A model generated the notes under the pieces. That model did not search any database and was not told the DNA's origin. It saw only the letters and a list, made by a program, of their open reading frames with translations. The position numbers were made by a program, and so were the translations under genes. Source: JBCBGF01 sp038526915 (GTDB taxonomy: Bacteria; Pseudomonadota; Alphaproteobacteria; Rhodobacterales; Rhodobacteraceae). From it: a DNA stretch of 64,000 nt. Each line of letters starts with the position of its first letter. Positions within the stretch are counted from its first letter, which is position 1. This document shows, piece after piece, positions 1 to 8,930 of the stretch. The stretch spans positions 124,001 through 188,000 of the forward strand of contig JBCBGF010000003.1 in NCBI GenBank assembly GCA_038526915.1, written 5' to 3'.

Positions 1-2
1 AG

Positions 3-770
3 GCCTATCCCAACGCGCCCCAACGCCTCGCCGATCCGCGCGCGGCGGGCATCGACATGGTGATCCTGCGCGAGAGTACCGAAGGCCTGTTCTATTCGGC
101 GGCCGTCCATGGCCGCAGCGAGGGCGACGGAGAAACGGAAGTCCGCGACACAATGCGGATCACACGCGCCACGACCGAAAAGCTCCACCGCTTCGGCTTC
201 GATCTGGCTGCCAAGCGCAAGGCCCGCGGTCGCCCGGGCCACCTGACCTGTGTGGACAAAGCCAACGTCTTCCGCTCCATGGCCTTTTTCCGCCAGATCT
301 TCGATGAGATCGCGCCGGAATTCCCCGACATCTCCACAGGCTACAACTACGTCGATGCCCAAGCGCTCGACCTCGTCCGTCGGCCTTGGGAGTTCGATGT
401 GATGGTCATGGAGAACATGTTCGGCGACATCCTGTCAGACCTCGCCGGTGGCCTTGTGGGCGGCATGGGCATGGCCGCCTGCGCCGAGATCGGGGACGAG
501 ACGGGCCTCTTCCAACCCGCCCACGGCAGCGCGCCCGACATCATGGGCCAGGACAAGGCCAACCCCCTCGCCGCGATCCTGAGCGGGGCCTTGATGCTCG
601 ACTACCTCGCCGACAAGACCGGGTTCGCGGGCCTGAGCGAAGCAGCCGCGCGCATCGATGCCGCCGTGGAGCAGGGCTTTGCCGAGAATGCGCTCAGGCC
701 CATGGAGTTCGGCGGCGACATGGGCACCCGCGCGGTGACAAACGCCGTGCTCGACCGGATCCCCGCATGA
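3..770 (+). CDS. isocitrate/isopropylmalate dehydrogenase family protein, 5' end missing
   Basis: The frame is open from base 3, so the gene starts before the window and only its C-terminal about 255 residues are present. It belongs to the NAD(P)-dependent decarboxylating beta-hydroxyacid dehydrogenases (isocitrate, isopropylmalate, tartrate types). Visible family signatures are RESTEGLFYS, the catalytic region around VDKANVFRSM, VDAQALDLV, and the metal/cofactor loop ENMFGDILSDLAGG followed by HGSAPD. The exact substrate cannot be read from this part. Its TGA overlaps the ATG of the next gene (ATGA), which indicates translational coupling with the Gfo/Idh/MocA oxidoreductase and a shared catabolic role. 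Confidence 0.85.
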   Translation, partial: AYPNAPQRLADPRAAGIDMVILRESTEGLFYSAAVHGRSEGDGETEVRDTMRITRATTEKLHRFGFDLAAKRKARGRPGHLTCVDKANVFRSMAFFRQIFDEIAPEFPDISTGYNYVDAQALDLVRRPWEFDVMVMENMFGDILSDLAGGLVGGMGMAACAEIGDETGLFQPAHGSAPDIMGQDKANPLAAILSGALMLDYLADKTGFAGLSEAAARIDAAVEQGFAENALRPMEFGGDMGTRAVTNAVLDRIPA

Positions 771-1801
771 CCGCCCGCGTCGCGGTCATCGGGCTGGGCT
801 ATTTCAGCACCTTCCACCTCGCCGCTTGGATGGCTCATCCCGGCGCGGAGCTCATCGGCGCGACCGACACCAACCCCGACCGCATCGCCTGGGCGCAAGA
901 CACCCACGGCGCAACCGGTTTCCCAGATGCGGCGGCTCTGTTGGCCGAAGCCCCCGACATAATCGACATCGTCGCCCCGCCACCGGCCCATGCCGCGCTC
1001 ATCCGGCAAGCACTGACGCCGGGCCGCGTCATCATCTGCCAAAAGCCCTTTTGCACCTCCATCCCCGAGGCCGAGGCCGTGATCGCCGATGCTGAGGCCG
1101 CAGACACCACCCTGATCATCCACGAAAACTTCCGCTTCCAGCCCTGGCACCGCACCATCGGCCAGATGCTGCACGCGGGCGCGCTGGGCCAGATCTACCA
1201 GGCCCGCTTCCATTTCCGCCCTGGCGACGGACGCGGACCCGACGCCTATCTCGATCGCCAACCGGCCTTCCGCACCATGCCGCGCCTCCTGATCCACGAA
1301 ACCGCGGTGCATTTCATCGACCTCTTCCAATGGCTATTTGGCCCGATCACCCATATCTACGCCGACCTGCGCCAGTTGAATCCGGTGCTGATCGGCGAAG
1401 ATGCGGGCCATCTGTTGATCGATCACGCCGGTGGCACACGCACGGTCTTTGACGGCAACCGCCTGTCGGATCATATCACCGACAACCCCCGCCGTGTGAT
1501 GGGCGAGATGTGGGTGGAGGGCGAGGGGGGCACCCTGCGCCTCGACGGCGCCGGGCGGATCTGGCGGCGTGATTTTGGCGCGATGGATGAGCGTGCGTTG
1601 CCGGTCAACCTGCCGGTGGATGACAGCGCCTTCGGTGGAGGCTGTGTCGCGGCGGTAATCGACCACGTGGTCCGCGCGCGGGCAGGGGAGGCGGCGTTTG
1701 AGAACGAAGCGCGGTACTACCTTTCGGTGATGCGGGCCTCGGCGGCGGCGTATCGTTCGGCTGAGGCTGGGGCAAAGGTGGCTTTGACACCCTCCGCTTA
1801 A
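767..1801 (+). CDS. Gfo/Idh/MocA family oxidoreductase
   Basis: A protein of 344 aa. The N-terminal Rossmann motif GLGYFSTFH (about residues 9-17) and the QKPF motif (a variant of the usual EKP) mark an NAD(P)-dependent sugar or polyol dehydrogenase of the Gfo/Idh/MocA family. The ATG at 767 overlaps the upstream stop. An in-frame extension back to 386 is only a shadow of the preceding gene. The substrate is unknown. Pairing with an isocitrate/tartrate-type dehydrogenase suggests a hydroxyacid or sugar-acid catabolic operon whose other members lie upstream of the window. Confidence 0.88.
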   Translation: MTARVAVIGLGYFSTFHLAAWMAHPGAELIGATDTNPDRIAWAQDTHGATGFPDAAALLAEAPDIIDIVAPPPAHAALIRQALTPGRVIICQKPFCTSIPEAEAVIADAEAADTTLIIHENFRFQPWHRTIGQMLHAGALGQIYQARFHFRPGDGRGPDAYLDRQPAFRTMPRLLIHETAVHFIDLFQWLFGPITHIYADLRQLNPVLIGEDAGHLLIDHAGGTRTVFDGNRLSDHITDNPRRVMGEMWVEGEGGTLRLDGAGRIWRRDFGAMDERALPVNLPVDDSAFGGGCVAAVIDHVVRARAGEAAFENEARYYLSVMRASAAAYRSAEAGAKVALTPSA

Positions 1802-2205
1802 TCTGTCCCGCCCGGCGGGCACCGCCGGGCAGCGCCTGCCTGCCCCCCGGCAGGCGCTTTGGACCGCGCAACTTATTGTACCGGCGCAAACAGTTCACCC
1901 GCCTCGCAAGCCGCGCCGCTACACCCCGGCGCCTACCCAGGCAGGCGCTGCCCTCAGCAAACCGCTTATCCCCCGCAGTCCCGGACTCGATCCGGGACCT
2001 CGCGCCCTCAATCAGTCCCGCCCGGCGGGCACCGCCGGGCAGCCCCCGACCGCCCCCATGGGCGGGGGCTACGCCCCCACCCGCGGTCGGGGACGGCCCT
2101 CACCAAGTTGCTCAAAACCCTCATCCCGTGGCTGAGCCCCCATAACGCAAAACGCCGGAACCCTCAGGTCCCGACGCCTCAAACCGTCCAGCTGTAAGGT
2201 GACCC
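1802..2205. other. intergenic repeat region between convergent genes
   Basis: About 400 bases with no credible gene. It holds a partial family A hairpin (about 1805-1860), a single family C palindrome (1979-2000) and a full family A repeat (2016-2095). The short reading frames here are by-products of the GC-rich repeats. Confidence 0.7.
2016..2095 (+). repeat. family A palindromic repeat, copy A1
   Basis: Two consecutive stem-loops: a first stem of CCCGGCGGG/CCGCCGGG type, then a longer one that opens with CCCCCGACCGCCCCC and closes with CCCGCGGTCGGGG. Related copies lie at about 7380, 18126, 26294, 32951, 37183 and 44572. This copy sits between the convergent Gfo/Idh/MocA and DUF882 genes. 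Confidence 0.75.
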
Positions 2206-2775
2206 TCAGCCGCCCCAGATCCGTACCGGTCCGCAATCCATATGCACAAAGTTCGAGCGCGAGTACTTGCCCACACCGCCCGCACGGCACGCCGCCGCCG
2301 CCCGCGCCATCTGGCGCACCGACCGGCCCCGCATCCGCAGATCCGCCGCCTGGCCCTTCATATGCAGCGAGTTACGCGCCACCGACCGTGACCGCGACCG
2401 CAGCATGGCGTTCGTCTCGGGCGAGCGATAGCCCGACAGCATGGTATAAGGCTCATCCGCTTCCATCAGGGAATGCGACGCCGCCCAGATATCCAGCGCG
2501 CGGGTGTCGATATCGATGGTCTGGTTGTTCCGCCAGTCGCGCATGAAGAAGGCGACTTCTTTCAGCGCTTCGGGGATGTATTCGCCGTCGATCCAGTAAA
2601 TGGTGTCGATGCTTTCACCGGTGCGGCCCGAATACATTGCGATCCGTCGGATGTCGCCCGCACCACGATTAAAGCCAAAAGCGTTGGCGAATGTGGGGGC
2701 TGCGGTCACTGCGGTCGCGGCAAAAGCACGTAGCACACCACGCCGCGTCAAGCTCGTCGTTCCGTTGTCTATCAT
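2206..2775 (-). CDS. DUF882 / M15-like (YcbK family) protein, Tat-exported
   Basis: A protein of 189 aa. The ATG at 2775 is chosen because it places a twin-arginine signal (TRRGVLRAF, residues about 8-16) at the N terminus; the upstream extension is not signal-like. The C-terminal half carries the M15/DUF882 metal motif HMKGQAADLR (H...D) and a second histidine in FVHMD. Family members are periplasmic and are thought to act on peptidoglycan. The divergent neighbour is an L,D-transpeptidase that also has a Tat-like signal, so both probably serve cell-wall remodelling. Confidence 0.85.
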   Translation of the reverse strand: MIDNGTTSLTRRGVLRAFAATAVTAAPTFANAFGFNRGAGDIRRIAMYSGRTGESIDTIYWIDGEYIPEALKEVAFFMRDWRNNQTIDIDTRALDIWAASHSLMEADEPYTMLSGYRSPETNAMLRSRSRSVARNSLHMKGQAADLRMRGRSVRQMARAAAACRAGGVGKYSRSNFVHMDCGPVRIWGG

Positions 2776-3098
2776 GTATCTTCTGCGCGTCCCGTCGCTT
2801 CCGATATGTCGCGGTTTTCCCACAACACGTTGCTGCCTCATCCCCAGGCGCAGGGGATGTATTCCATAACAAGCCCCTGTATCCAAGGTCTTTGGTTAAG
2901 AAGTCGCAACAATGCCCAAGTGTCGGCAACTTCTCGCTCATTCGGCTTATCCACAGCTTTGTGCACCGGTCCGGAGGCAAGCGTTGCACAAGCGCGACAG
3001 CCCCTCACCGGTTGCGATCAAACCCCCGTGAAGTGCTTTTTTGGCAAGCCGCCCATGGCATAAAGGGCGTCTGGGGTGCTCGTGTACAAGGAAGTCGG
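2776..3098. other. divergent promoter region, no gene
   Basis: 323 bases between two divergent cell-wall genes. No credible gene is present; reading frames that cross it are extensions of the flanking genes. It must hold both promoters, but no convincing -35/-10 pair was identified. A TTATCCACA 9-mer at 2947-2955 matches a DnaA box but stands alone. Confidence 0.5.
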
Positions 3099-4688
3099 AT
3101 GTCTACTGTCACGCGACGAGGTTTCGTCACTTCTGCCACGGCGGCTGCTGCCACAGTCGCTGCATCATCGGCCTTTGCGCTGTCGGTGGGCCATCGTCAG
3201 GCCATCGCCGAGGCTGCCACTGGCGATCGCGATATCGCGGCCTTCTACAAGGAAAACGGCTATATGCCGATCTGGACGGGCCGGTCGAACACCGACAAGA
3301 AGCGCCGTCAGGAATTCATCAAGGCCGTGGCCAATGCCGATGCGCATGGCCTGCCCGCCGACCGTTACAGCCCCGATCTGATCAAGACGAACCTGCGCCG
3401 TGTCGGCAGCGAACGCGATCTGGGCCGGCTCGAGGTCGAGATGAGCCGGCTGTTCCTGCAATACGCCCGCGACGTGCAGACCGGGATCATCCGCCCGGCC
3501 TCTGCCGATCCGCAGATCGTGCGCCGCGTACCCTATCGCAGCCGCAAGAGCCTGCTGGAGACGTTCGCCCAATCCACGCCCGGCCCCTACATTCGGAACC
3601 TCGCGCCCCGGTCGGACGAATATGCCCGGCTGATGAAGGAAAAGCTGCGCCTGCAAAAAATCGTGGCGCGCGGCGACTGGGGCCCCGCAATCCCCGACGT
3701 CAAGATCGAACCCGGCGCGCGCGGGCAGGCCGTTGTGGCCCTGCGCAACCGTCTGATCCGGATGGAGTATCTGCGCCGCACCTCGACCGACACCTACGAC
3801 GCCAAGATTCAGAACGCCGTCCGCCTGTTCCAGCGCGACCACGGTCTCACCACCGATGGCGTCGTGGGCCCCGGCACGCGCGGCCAGCTCAACGGCACCG
3901 CCGCCCAGCGTCTGGCCCAGGTCATGGTTGCGATGGAACGCGAACGCTGGATCAACTTCCCCAACGGCCTGGGCTCGCGCCACGTTTGGGTGAACCTCGC
4001 CGATTTCCGCACCAAGCTGATCGACAACGGCCGCGTGACGTTTGAGACGAAATCAGTCGTCGGTGCCCAACTGGAAGAAAAACGCACGCCCGAGTTCTCG
4101 GACAAGATCGACTATATGGAGATCAACCCCGACTGGACGGTGCCGCGTTCGATCTTTGGCCGCGACTACCTGCCCAAGCTGCAGCAGGATCCGTCCGCTG
4201 CGGCCTATCTGGAACTGGTCGACGACGCGGGCAACATCGTCCCGCGCGAGACGATCAACTGGATGGCCTATACCGAAGACACCTTCCCCTTCTGGCTGCG
4301 CCAGCCGCCGGGGCGGGCGAACGCGCTGGGCACAGTGAAGTTCATGTTCCCCAATGCCCATGCGATCTATCTGCATGACACGCCGGAACGGCATCTGTTC
4401 TCGCGCGAAAGCCGGACCTTCTCATCAGGCTGTGTGCGGCTCTTTGATCCGCATGACTTTGCCTATGTCCTGCTGGAACGGCAGATGAGCAATCCCGAGC
4501 CGTTTTTCCAGCGCATCCTGAACAGCCGTGAGCAGACGATCGTGCCGCTGGATGAGCCGGTGCCGGTGCATCTGGTCTATCGCACGGCGTTTACCGAGGC
4601 GAAGGGCCGCTGCCAGTTCCGCCGCGACGTCTATGGCCGTGACGCCAAGGTCTGGCGCGCGATGGAACGCGCCGGGGTTTCGCTCTAG
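3099..4688 (+). CDS. L,D-transpeptidase family protein (YcbB/LdtD type)
   Basis: A protein of 529 aa starting at the ATG at 3099, which gives a twin-arginine-type export signal (VTRRGFVTS). A peptidoglycan-binding segment lies near residues 205-260 (LFQRDHGLTTDGVVGPGTR). The catalytic YkuD-like domain has HDTPERHLF, and the active cysteine is in SSGCVRLFD (Cys about 445). Such enzymes form 3-3 peptidoglycan crosslinks or attach proteins to peptidoglycan in the periplasm. The length fits the YcbB subfamily. It is divergent from the DUF882 gene, and both products are Tat candidates. Confidence 0.9.
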   Translation: MSTVTRRGFVTSATAAAATVAASSAFALSVGHRQAIAEAATGDRDIAAFYKENGYMPIWTGRSNTDKKRRQEFIKAVANADAHGLPADRYSPDLIKTNLRRVGSERDLGRLEVEMSRLFLQYARDVQTGIIRPASADPQIVRRVPYRSRKSLLETFAQSTPGPYIRNLAPRSDEYARLMKEKLRLQKIVARGDWGPAIPDVKIEPGARGQAVVALRNRLIRMEYLRRTSTDTYDAKIQNAVRLFQRDHGLTTDGVVGPGTRGQLNGTAAQRLAQVMVAMERERWINFPNGLGSRHVWVNLADFRTKLIDNGRVTFETKSVVGAQLEEKRTPEFSDKIDYMEINPDWTVPRSIFGRDYLPKLQQDPSAAAYLELVDDAGNIVPRETINWMAYTEDTFPFWLRQPPGRANALGTVKFMFPNAHAIYLHDTPERHLFSRESRTFSSGCVRLFDPHDFAYVLLERQMSNPEPFFQRILNSREQTIVPLDEPVPVHLVYRTAFTEAKGRCQFRRDVYGRDAKVWRAMERAGVSL

Positions 4689-4736
4689 GGCGTTCGGGGG
4701 TACATCTCGGCCCGTGAGCAGTCAGGGGCCGAACCC

Positions 4737-5828
4737 ATGCCATTGACCATCCATCAGATTGCCGAGGCGTTGGGCGCCGAGGTGCTGGGCAATGGTGACC
4801 TCAGTGTCACCGCGCCGTCGGAGCCCGCCAGCGCGGGGCCGGAGCATCTGGCGCTCGCGATGGATCCCAAATATGCCGACGGGCTGGCCGAGGGATCGGC
4901 GCGGGCGGCCATCGTCTGGGCCGGGGCGGATTGGCAGGCGCTGGGGCTGGAGGCGGCGATCATCGTCCCGCGGCCCCGCTACGCGATGTCTGGGCTGACC
5001 CGGCTTCTCGATCCGGGGCCTGAAATTGCGCCCGGTGTGCATCCCACGGCTGTGATCGACCCTACCGCCGAGATCGGCGCGGAGGCCGCCATCGGCCCTT
5101 TCGTCGTAATCGGACGCGGCGTGCGCATCGGCGCGCGGGCACGGATCGGGCCCCATGTCAGCATCGGCGCCGAAGCCGTGATCGGCGACGACGCCCTGAT
5201 CCTCGACGGCGTGCGGATCGGCCACCGGGTGAGCATAGGCCATCGCCTGATCGCCCATCCCGGCGCGGTCATCGGATCGGACGGGTTTTCCTTTGTGACC
5301 CCTGAGAAGTCCAACGCCGAACGCGCGCGCGAGTCCCTCGGCACTGCCGAGGCGGCGGAGGGCCAAAGCTGGACCCGCATCCATTCGCTGGGCGGTGTCG
5401 AGATCGGCGATGACGTGGAAATCGGCGCCAATAGCGCCATCGACCGCGGCACTATCCGGCCCACGGCGATAGGACGCGGCACCAAGCTCGATAACCTCGT
5501 CCATGTTGGCCACAACGTCGTGGTGGGCCGCGACGCGCTGCTCTGCGGTCAGGTCGGCATTGCAGGCTCGGCCCGGATCGGCGACCGCGTCGTGCTGGGC
5601 GGGCAGTGCGGTGTGTCCGACAACGTCTTCATCGGCGATGACGTGGTCGCCGGCGGGGCCACCAAGATGTTTTCCAACGTCCCGGCAGGCCGCATGATGC
5701 TGGGCAGTCCGGCGATGAAGATGGACAGCCATATCGAGACAATGAAGGCGTTGCGCCGCCTGCCGCGCCTGATCCGCGACTTCAAGGCATTGCAGAAAGC
5801 GGTTCCCAAAGCGGGCGACAATGACTAA
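4737..5828 (+). CDS. lpxD: UDP-3-O-acylglucosamine N-acyltransferase LpxD
   Basis: A protein of 363 aa. An N-terminal uridine-binding domain (to about residue 95) is followed by many hexapeptide repeats (IGPFVVIG, IGARARIG, IGDDVEIG) that build a left-handed beta-helix. The catalytic histidine region is LVHVGHNVVVG. LpxD adds the N-linked 3-hydroxyacyl chain in the third step of lipid A synthesis, taking the acyl group from acyl carrier protein. It is directly followed by its own small ACP and a ketosynthase, an arrangement that points to a dedicated acyl donor. Confidence 0.95.
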   Translation: MPLTIHQIAEALGAEVLGNGDLSVTAPSEPASAGPEHLALAMDPKYADGLAEGSARAAIVWAGADWQALGLEAAIIVPRPRYAMSGLTRLLDPGPEIAPGVHPTAVIDPTAEIGAEAAIGPFVVIGRGVRIGARARIGPHVSIGAEAVIGDDALILDGVRIGHRVSIGHRLIAHPGAVIGSDGFSFVTPEKSNAERARESLGTAEAAEGQSWTRIHSLGGVEIGDDVEIGANSAIDRGTIRPTAIGRGTKLDNLVHVGHNVVVGRDALLCGQVGIAGSARIGDRVVLGGQCGVSDNVFIGDDVVAGGATKMFSNVPAGRMMLGSPAMKMDSHIETMKALRRLPRLIRDFKALQKAVPKAGDND

Positions 5829-5858
5829 ATGACGCCCCAAGAAACGAGCGAGGCGATC

Positions 5859-6125
5859 ATGTCGGCGAGCGTCGAGGATCAGGTCATCAAAATCATAGCC
5901 GAACAGGCGGTGATCGAGCCGTCTGACGTGAAGCTTGAGCACACGCTGGATGATCTGGGCATCGACAGCATGGGGCTGGTGGAAAGCATCTTTGCCATCG
6001 AAGAAGCCTTTGACATCCAGGTTCCGTTCAACGCCAACGAACCCGACCAATCCGATTTCGATATCTCGTCTGTTGCCGCGATCATCAAAGCGGTTGAGGG
6101 CCTCGTGGCCGAACAGACCGCGTGA
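5859..6125 (+). CDS. acyl carrier protein, dedicated (non-AcpP)
   Basis: About 88 aa. The phosphopantetheine site is LGIDSMGLVES, with serine as attachment residue and acidic surroundings (LEHTLDDLGID) typical of ACPs. The start at 5859 is preferred because a GAGG ribosome site lies 5 bases upstream; an earlier in-frame ATG at 5829 directly after the lpxD stop would add 10 residues. Its stop overlaps the next ATG. The position between lpxD and a ketosynthase suggests a specialised carrier for a lipid A acyl chain, comparable in role to AcpXL of rhizobia, although the sequence differs. Confidence 0.85.
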   Translation: MSASVEDQVIKIIAEQAVIEPSDVKLEHTLDDLGIDSMGLVESIFAIEEAFDIQVPFNANEPDQSDFDISSVAAIIKAVEGLVAEQTA

Positions 6126-7333
6126 AACGGGTCGTCATCACGGGGGCGGGAACGATCAACCCGCTGGGTGCGTCCGTGCCCGAAACCCTGTCGGCGATGC
6201 AGGCGGGCACCTGCGGGATTGGTGAACTGGACATCCGCGATGTGGACAGGCTGGCGATCAAGATCGGCGGGCAGGTCAAGGATTACGACCCCGACACCCA
6301 TTTCAACCGCCAGCAACAGGCGCTTTATGATCGGTTCACCCAGTTCACGCTGCTCGCCGCGCGCGAGGCGGTGGAACAGGCGGGGCTGGAGTTTGCGGGC
6401 CAACTGGCGGCGGAAGCGGGCGTGGTCTTGGGCACCTCGGGCGGGGGTCTGAACACCCAGGATGAGAATTACCGCGCGGTTTATGAAGAGGGGAAGAACC
6501 GCGTTCACCCCTTCATCGTGCCGAAGCTGATGAACAACGCCGCAGCCAGCCATGTCTCGATGGCCTGGAACCTCAAGGGCCCGTCCTTCACGGTCGCCAC
6601 CGCCTGCGCATCGTCAAACCACGCGATGGGGCAGGCGTTCTGGCTGGTGCGGAGCGGTGCCAGCCGCGTGATGGTCACCGGCGGCTCGGAATCGATGCTG
6701 TGTTTCGGCGGCGTGAAGGCGTGGGAGGGCCTGCGCGTCATGTCAAAAGACGCCTGCCGCCCGTTTTCGCTTGGCCGCACCGGCATGGTCCAGGGCGAAG
6801 GGGCGGGGGTCTTCGTATTCGAGGAATACGAGCACGCCAAGAAACGCGGGGCCGAGATCCTGGCCGAGGTGGTCGGCTTCTCCATGACCTCGGATGCCGC
6901 TGATATCGTGATGCCGTCGAAACAGGGGGCCGCACGGGCGATTGCAGGCGCGTTGAAGGACGGGCGGCTGAACAAAGAGGATGTAGGCTACATCAACGCC
7001 CACGGCACCGGCACGGCGGCCAATGACAAGACCGAATGCGCGGCGGTGGCCGATGTGTTCGGGCGGCATGCCGACCAGCTGATGATCTCCTCCACCAAGT
7101 CGATGCACGGGCACCTGATCGGCGGCACCGGTGCAGTGGAACTGCTCGCCTGCATCATGGCGCTGCGCGACGGGGTGATCGCGCCGACAATTGGCTATCA
7201 GGAGCCGGATCCCGAATGCGCGCTGGATGTGGTGCCGAATGAGGCGCGAGAGGCGAAGGTGGATGTGGCGCTGTCGAATGCGTTTGCGTTTGGCGGGCTG
7301 AATGCGGTGCTGGCGTTGCGGAAGGCGGGGTAG
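6122..7333 (+). CDS. beta-ketoacyl-ACP synthase, KAS II/FabF-like
   Basis: A protein of 403 aa with the condensing-enzyme triad: Cys162 in VATACASSNH, His294 in INAHGTGTAAND and His331 in KSMHGHLIGGTG. It extends ACP-bound acyl chains with malonyl-ACP. It overlaps the ACP gene by 4 bases, so the two are translated together. Family relatives are often called NodE-like. The operon with lpxD suggests that it elongates or tailors the acyl chain used in lipid A rather than serving bulk fatty-acid synthesis. Confidence 0.9.
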   Translation: MKRVVITGAGTINPLGASVPETLSAMQAGTCGIGELDIRDVDRLAIKIGGQVKDYDPDTHFNRQQQALYDRFTQFTLLAAREAVEQAGLEFAGQLAAEAGVVLGTSGGGLNTQDENYRAVYEEGKNRVHPFIVPKLMNNAAASHVSMAWNLKGPSFTVATACASSNHAMGQAFWLVRSGASRVMVTGGSESMLCFGGVKAWEGLRVMSKDACRPFSLGRTGMVQGEGAGVFVFEEYEHAKKRGAEILAEVVGFSMTSDAADIVMPSKQGAARAIAGALKDGRLNKEDVGYINAHGTGTAANDKTECAAVADVFGRHADQLMISSTKSMHGHLIGGTGAVELLACIMALRDGVIAPTIGYQEPDPECALDVVPNEAREAKVDVALSNAFAFGGLNAVLALRKAG

Positions 7334-7379
7334 AGCACTCTTCTTTGCGTTGCAACTAGTCCGCAGGTTTCCAAAACCG

Positions 7380-7490
7380 TACCGCCCGACCGATAGGTCG
7401 GGCAGCCTCCGACCGCCCCCGTCACGCCGCAGGCGTGCCTACGGCACGACGGCGGGGGCTACGGCCCCCACCCGCGGTCGGGAGCTGCCC
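7380..7490 (+). repeat. family A palindromic repeat, copy A2 (with extra inner hairpin)
   Basis: The first stem is CCCGACC/GGTCGGG instead of the CCCGGCGG/CCGCCGGG of copy A1, so pairing is kept by matched changes. The second stem carries a longer tip than other copies, with the extra hairpin GCCGCAGGCGTGCCTACGGC at about 7430-7449. It lies just after the ketosynthase stop. Confidence 0.7.
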
Positions 7491-7675
7491 TTAGTTCATC
7501 ATGGTGTCGGTTGTGTCTGCGGCTAACGAAATCATGATGCCAGAAGCGGAGATTCGATCAACTGCCTTACCGTTGACCCACGCTCCACCGCCCGTCGGGG
7601 GGTGGGCGACAGGATCGCAAGGCCATCAATTACGCCAATCGGTCCCGTTTCCCGACGGGAAAGGGGGCACTGCCC

Positions 7676-7844
7676 CAAGCCGGGCCAGCGTCTGCCCGTG
7701 GGGTGGCGCCGCCATCTTTCGCTGGAGCGCTTTATGGCAGCAAGACACATCTTCCCTTTCCACAATGCGCCCCACCGCAATAGCGCCAGCCCGCCGGGAC
7801 GGGCAGTCGCTGGCCCGGCGCCTTCGGCTTGTTCCGGGCCGGTA
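7676..7844 (+). repeat. family B repeat, copy B1 (about 168 bp)
   Basis: Left arm around CAGCGTCTGCCCGTGGGG and right arm around CGGGACGGGCAGTCGCTGG are inverted repeats. Between them is a conserved box beginning GCGCTTTATGGCAGCAAG (7728-7756). The 3' end is a hairpin GGCCCGG...CCGGGCC around CCTTCGG. Other copies lie at 23161-23327 and, reversed, at 38136-38301. Confidence 0.75.
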
Positions 7845-7879
7845 TAGGGTTCAGTGGTTGTGCCTAAAATCTTCGACGC

Positions 7880-7945
7880 TGCGGACTTGATCCGGGGCCT
7901 CTGGGTGAACGGGGCAGCGAGGTCCCGGGTCAAGCCCGGGACGGA
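7880..7945. repeat. family C paired palindromes
   Basis: Two facing short palindromes of the type CGGACTTGATCCGG and CCCGGGTCAAGCCCGGG, separated by about 30 bases. Similar pairs occur at 10773-10840 and 18320-18390, and singles at 1979-2000 and 8172-8198. Confidence 0.65.
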
Positions 7946-7984
7946 CGCATCTGCGCGGTTAGGTTCTAGTGCCCCGCTGTCGGC

Positions 7985-8100
7985 CGACCCTCCCCCTCGA
8001 TCCCCCTCCCGCCGGGAGCGGGAGGCGACAGAGCGACGGGCCATCAATCTCACGCCAACCGGTCCCCTCTCCCGGCGGGAGAGGGTTAAGGGAGAGGGTG
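7985..8100. repeat. family D repeat with inverted ends, copy D1
   Basis: It starts with CCCTCCCCCTC and CCCTCCCGCCGGGAG and ends with CTCTCCCGGCGGGAGAGGG followed by GGGAGAGGG; the two ends are inverted repeats of about 30 bases. A second copy is at 17863-17976, where it interrupts the 3' end of a phosphoesterase gene. Confidence 0.65.
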
Positions 8101-8231
8101 GCATGGTTCCGGCGCCTTCGGCTTGTTCCGGGCCGGGACTAGGGCCAGCGATTTTACCTTGGAACCTCAACGCCCCGGACCTGATCCGGGGCCTCTCAAC
8201 CCCAGCACGGCCACATACCTCCGATAAATCC

Positions 8232-8813
8232 CTACTGCCCCACCGCCGGCCCACGCTCGCGCAGCGCATTATACCCCGCGGTAAACCCATTGAGCGACAG
8301 CGTCACCACCACCTCCTGGTTGCGCGCCGCCGCCGGTACGATCCGCAGCTTGCCCTCGATCCCCCGCCGCATCGCCGCCAGATCATCGCCCGACAACCCG
8401 ATCCGTGCGAAACAGCCCACCTGGGTGCAGAACTGGAACGGGTATTGCTTGGCGGGATCGGCGTCGATTGCGATGGTCACCTGTTGCGTGAGCAGCGTCT
8501 CCAACGGCGTCACGATCGTCGCGCCCGCCTCGGCCTGACCGCCTTCGGGCAGGGGGAACATGCTGATCTCGGCCACCGGGTTTCCATCGGCCCCCGCCAG
8601 CATCTGGTAGAGCTGACAGGGATCGTCGCCCTCGGGATTGACGACACAGCGTAGCTGCCAATCCTCGAACGTGGCGTCCACATAGGTCTCGCCCGGCCGG
8701 GGTTCATCGGATACCACGGTGCCGGGCGACAGCTCATCCGCCGTCTGCGCTGCGAGCCCGGTCGCGGCCACGGCCAGCGCCCCGGTCAGGGCAATTCGGG
8801 TCATCATGCTCAT
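8232..8813 (-). CDS. invasion-associated locus B (IalB) family protein
   Basis: A protein of 193 aa with a Sec signal peptide (residues 1-22, ending LAAQ). The mature part shows the IalB pattern: FEDWQLRCVV, DPCQLYQML, VAEISMFPLP, GATIVTPLETLL and a cysteine pair in FCTQVGCFARI. It is periplasmic. The family is named after a Bartonella factor for erythrocyte invasion, but in free-living relatives the function is unknown. It stands alone, convergent with the ketosynthase operon across the repeat field. An ATG 6 bases further in is also possible. Confidence 0.82.
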   Translation of the reverse strand: MSMMTRIALTGALAVAATGLAAQTADELSPGTVVSDEPRPGETYVDATFEDWQLRCVVNPEGDDPCQLYQMLAGADGNPVAEISMFPLPEGGQAEAGATIVTPLETLLTQQVTIAIDADPAKQYPFQFCTQVGCFARIGLSGDDLAAMRRGIEGKLRIVPAAARNQEVVVTLSLNGFTAGYNALRERGPAVGQ

Positions 8814-8930
8814 CTCAACAGGTCCCTTCGGGGTTCGTGTTTGTTGGAAATGGGCCTAGCACGCGGGCCCGTCTCTGTCAGGGTTTCTCAGTTCACAATT
8901 GGCGAAGCTTCGCGCATTTAATTGAACAAC

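Larger units (their letters stand above)
7334..8231. other. 900-base repeat field without genes, between convergent genes
   Basis: No plausible gene on either strand. In order it holds a family A copy (7380-7490), a full family B element (7676-7844), a family C pair (7880-7945), a family D element (7985-8100), an isolated family B 3' hairpin (about 8112-8143) and a single family C palindrome (8172-8198). This is the densest cluster of different repeat types in the window. Confidence 0.7.

Noticed and set aside
2947..2955. TTATCCACA, a perfect DnaA-box 9-mer (another at about 27983)
   Set aside because: Isolated 9-mers occur by chance and there is no cluster, AT-rich unwinding region or dnaA/parA context; not a replication origin.
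4722..6050. Long minus-strand frame of 442 codons over lpxD
   Set aside because: Shadow of a GC-rich gene. The plus strand codes for a clear LpxD with hexapeptide repeats; the minus-strand product has no known domain or ribosome site.
7334..8231. Tandem repeat field as a CRISPR array
   Set aside because: The repeats are palindromic, of different families and of unequal spacing, with no cas genes nearby.
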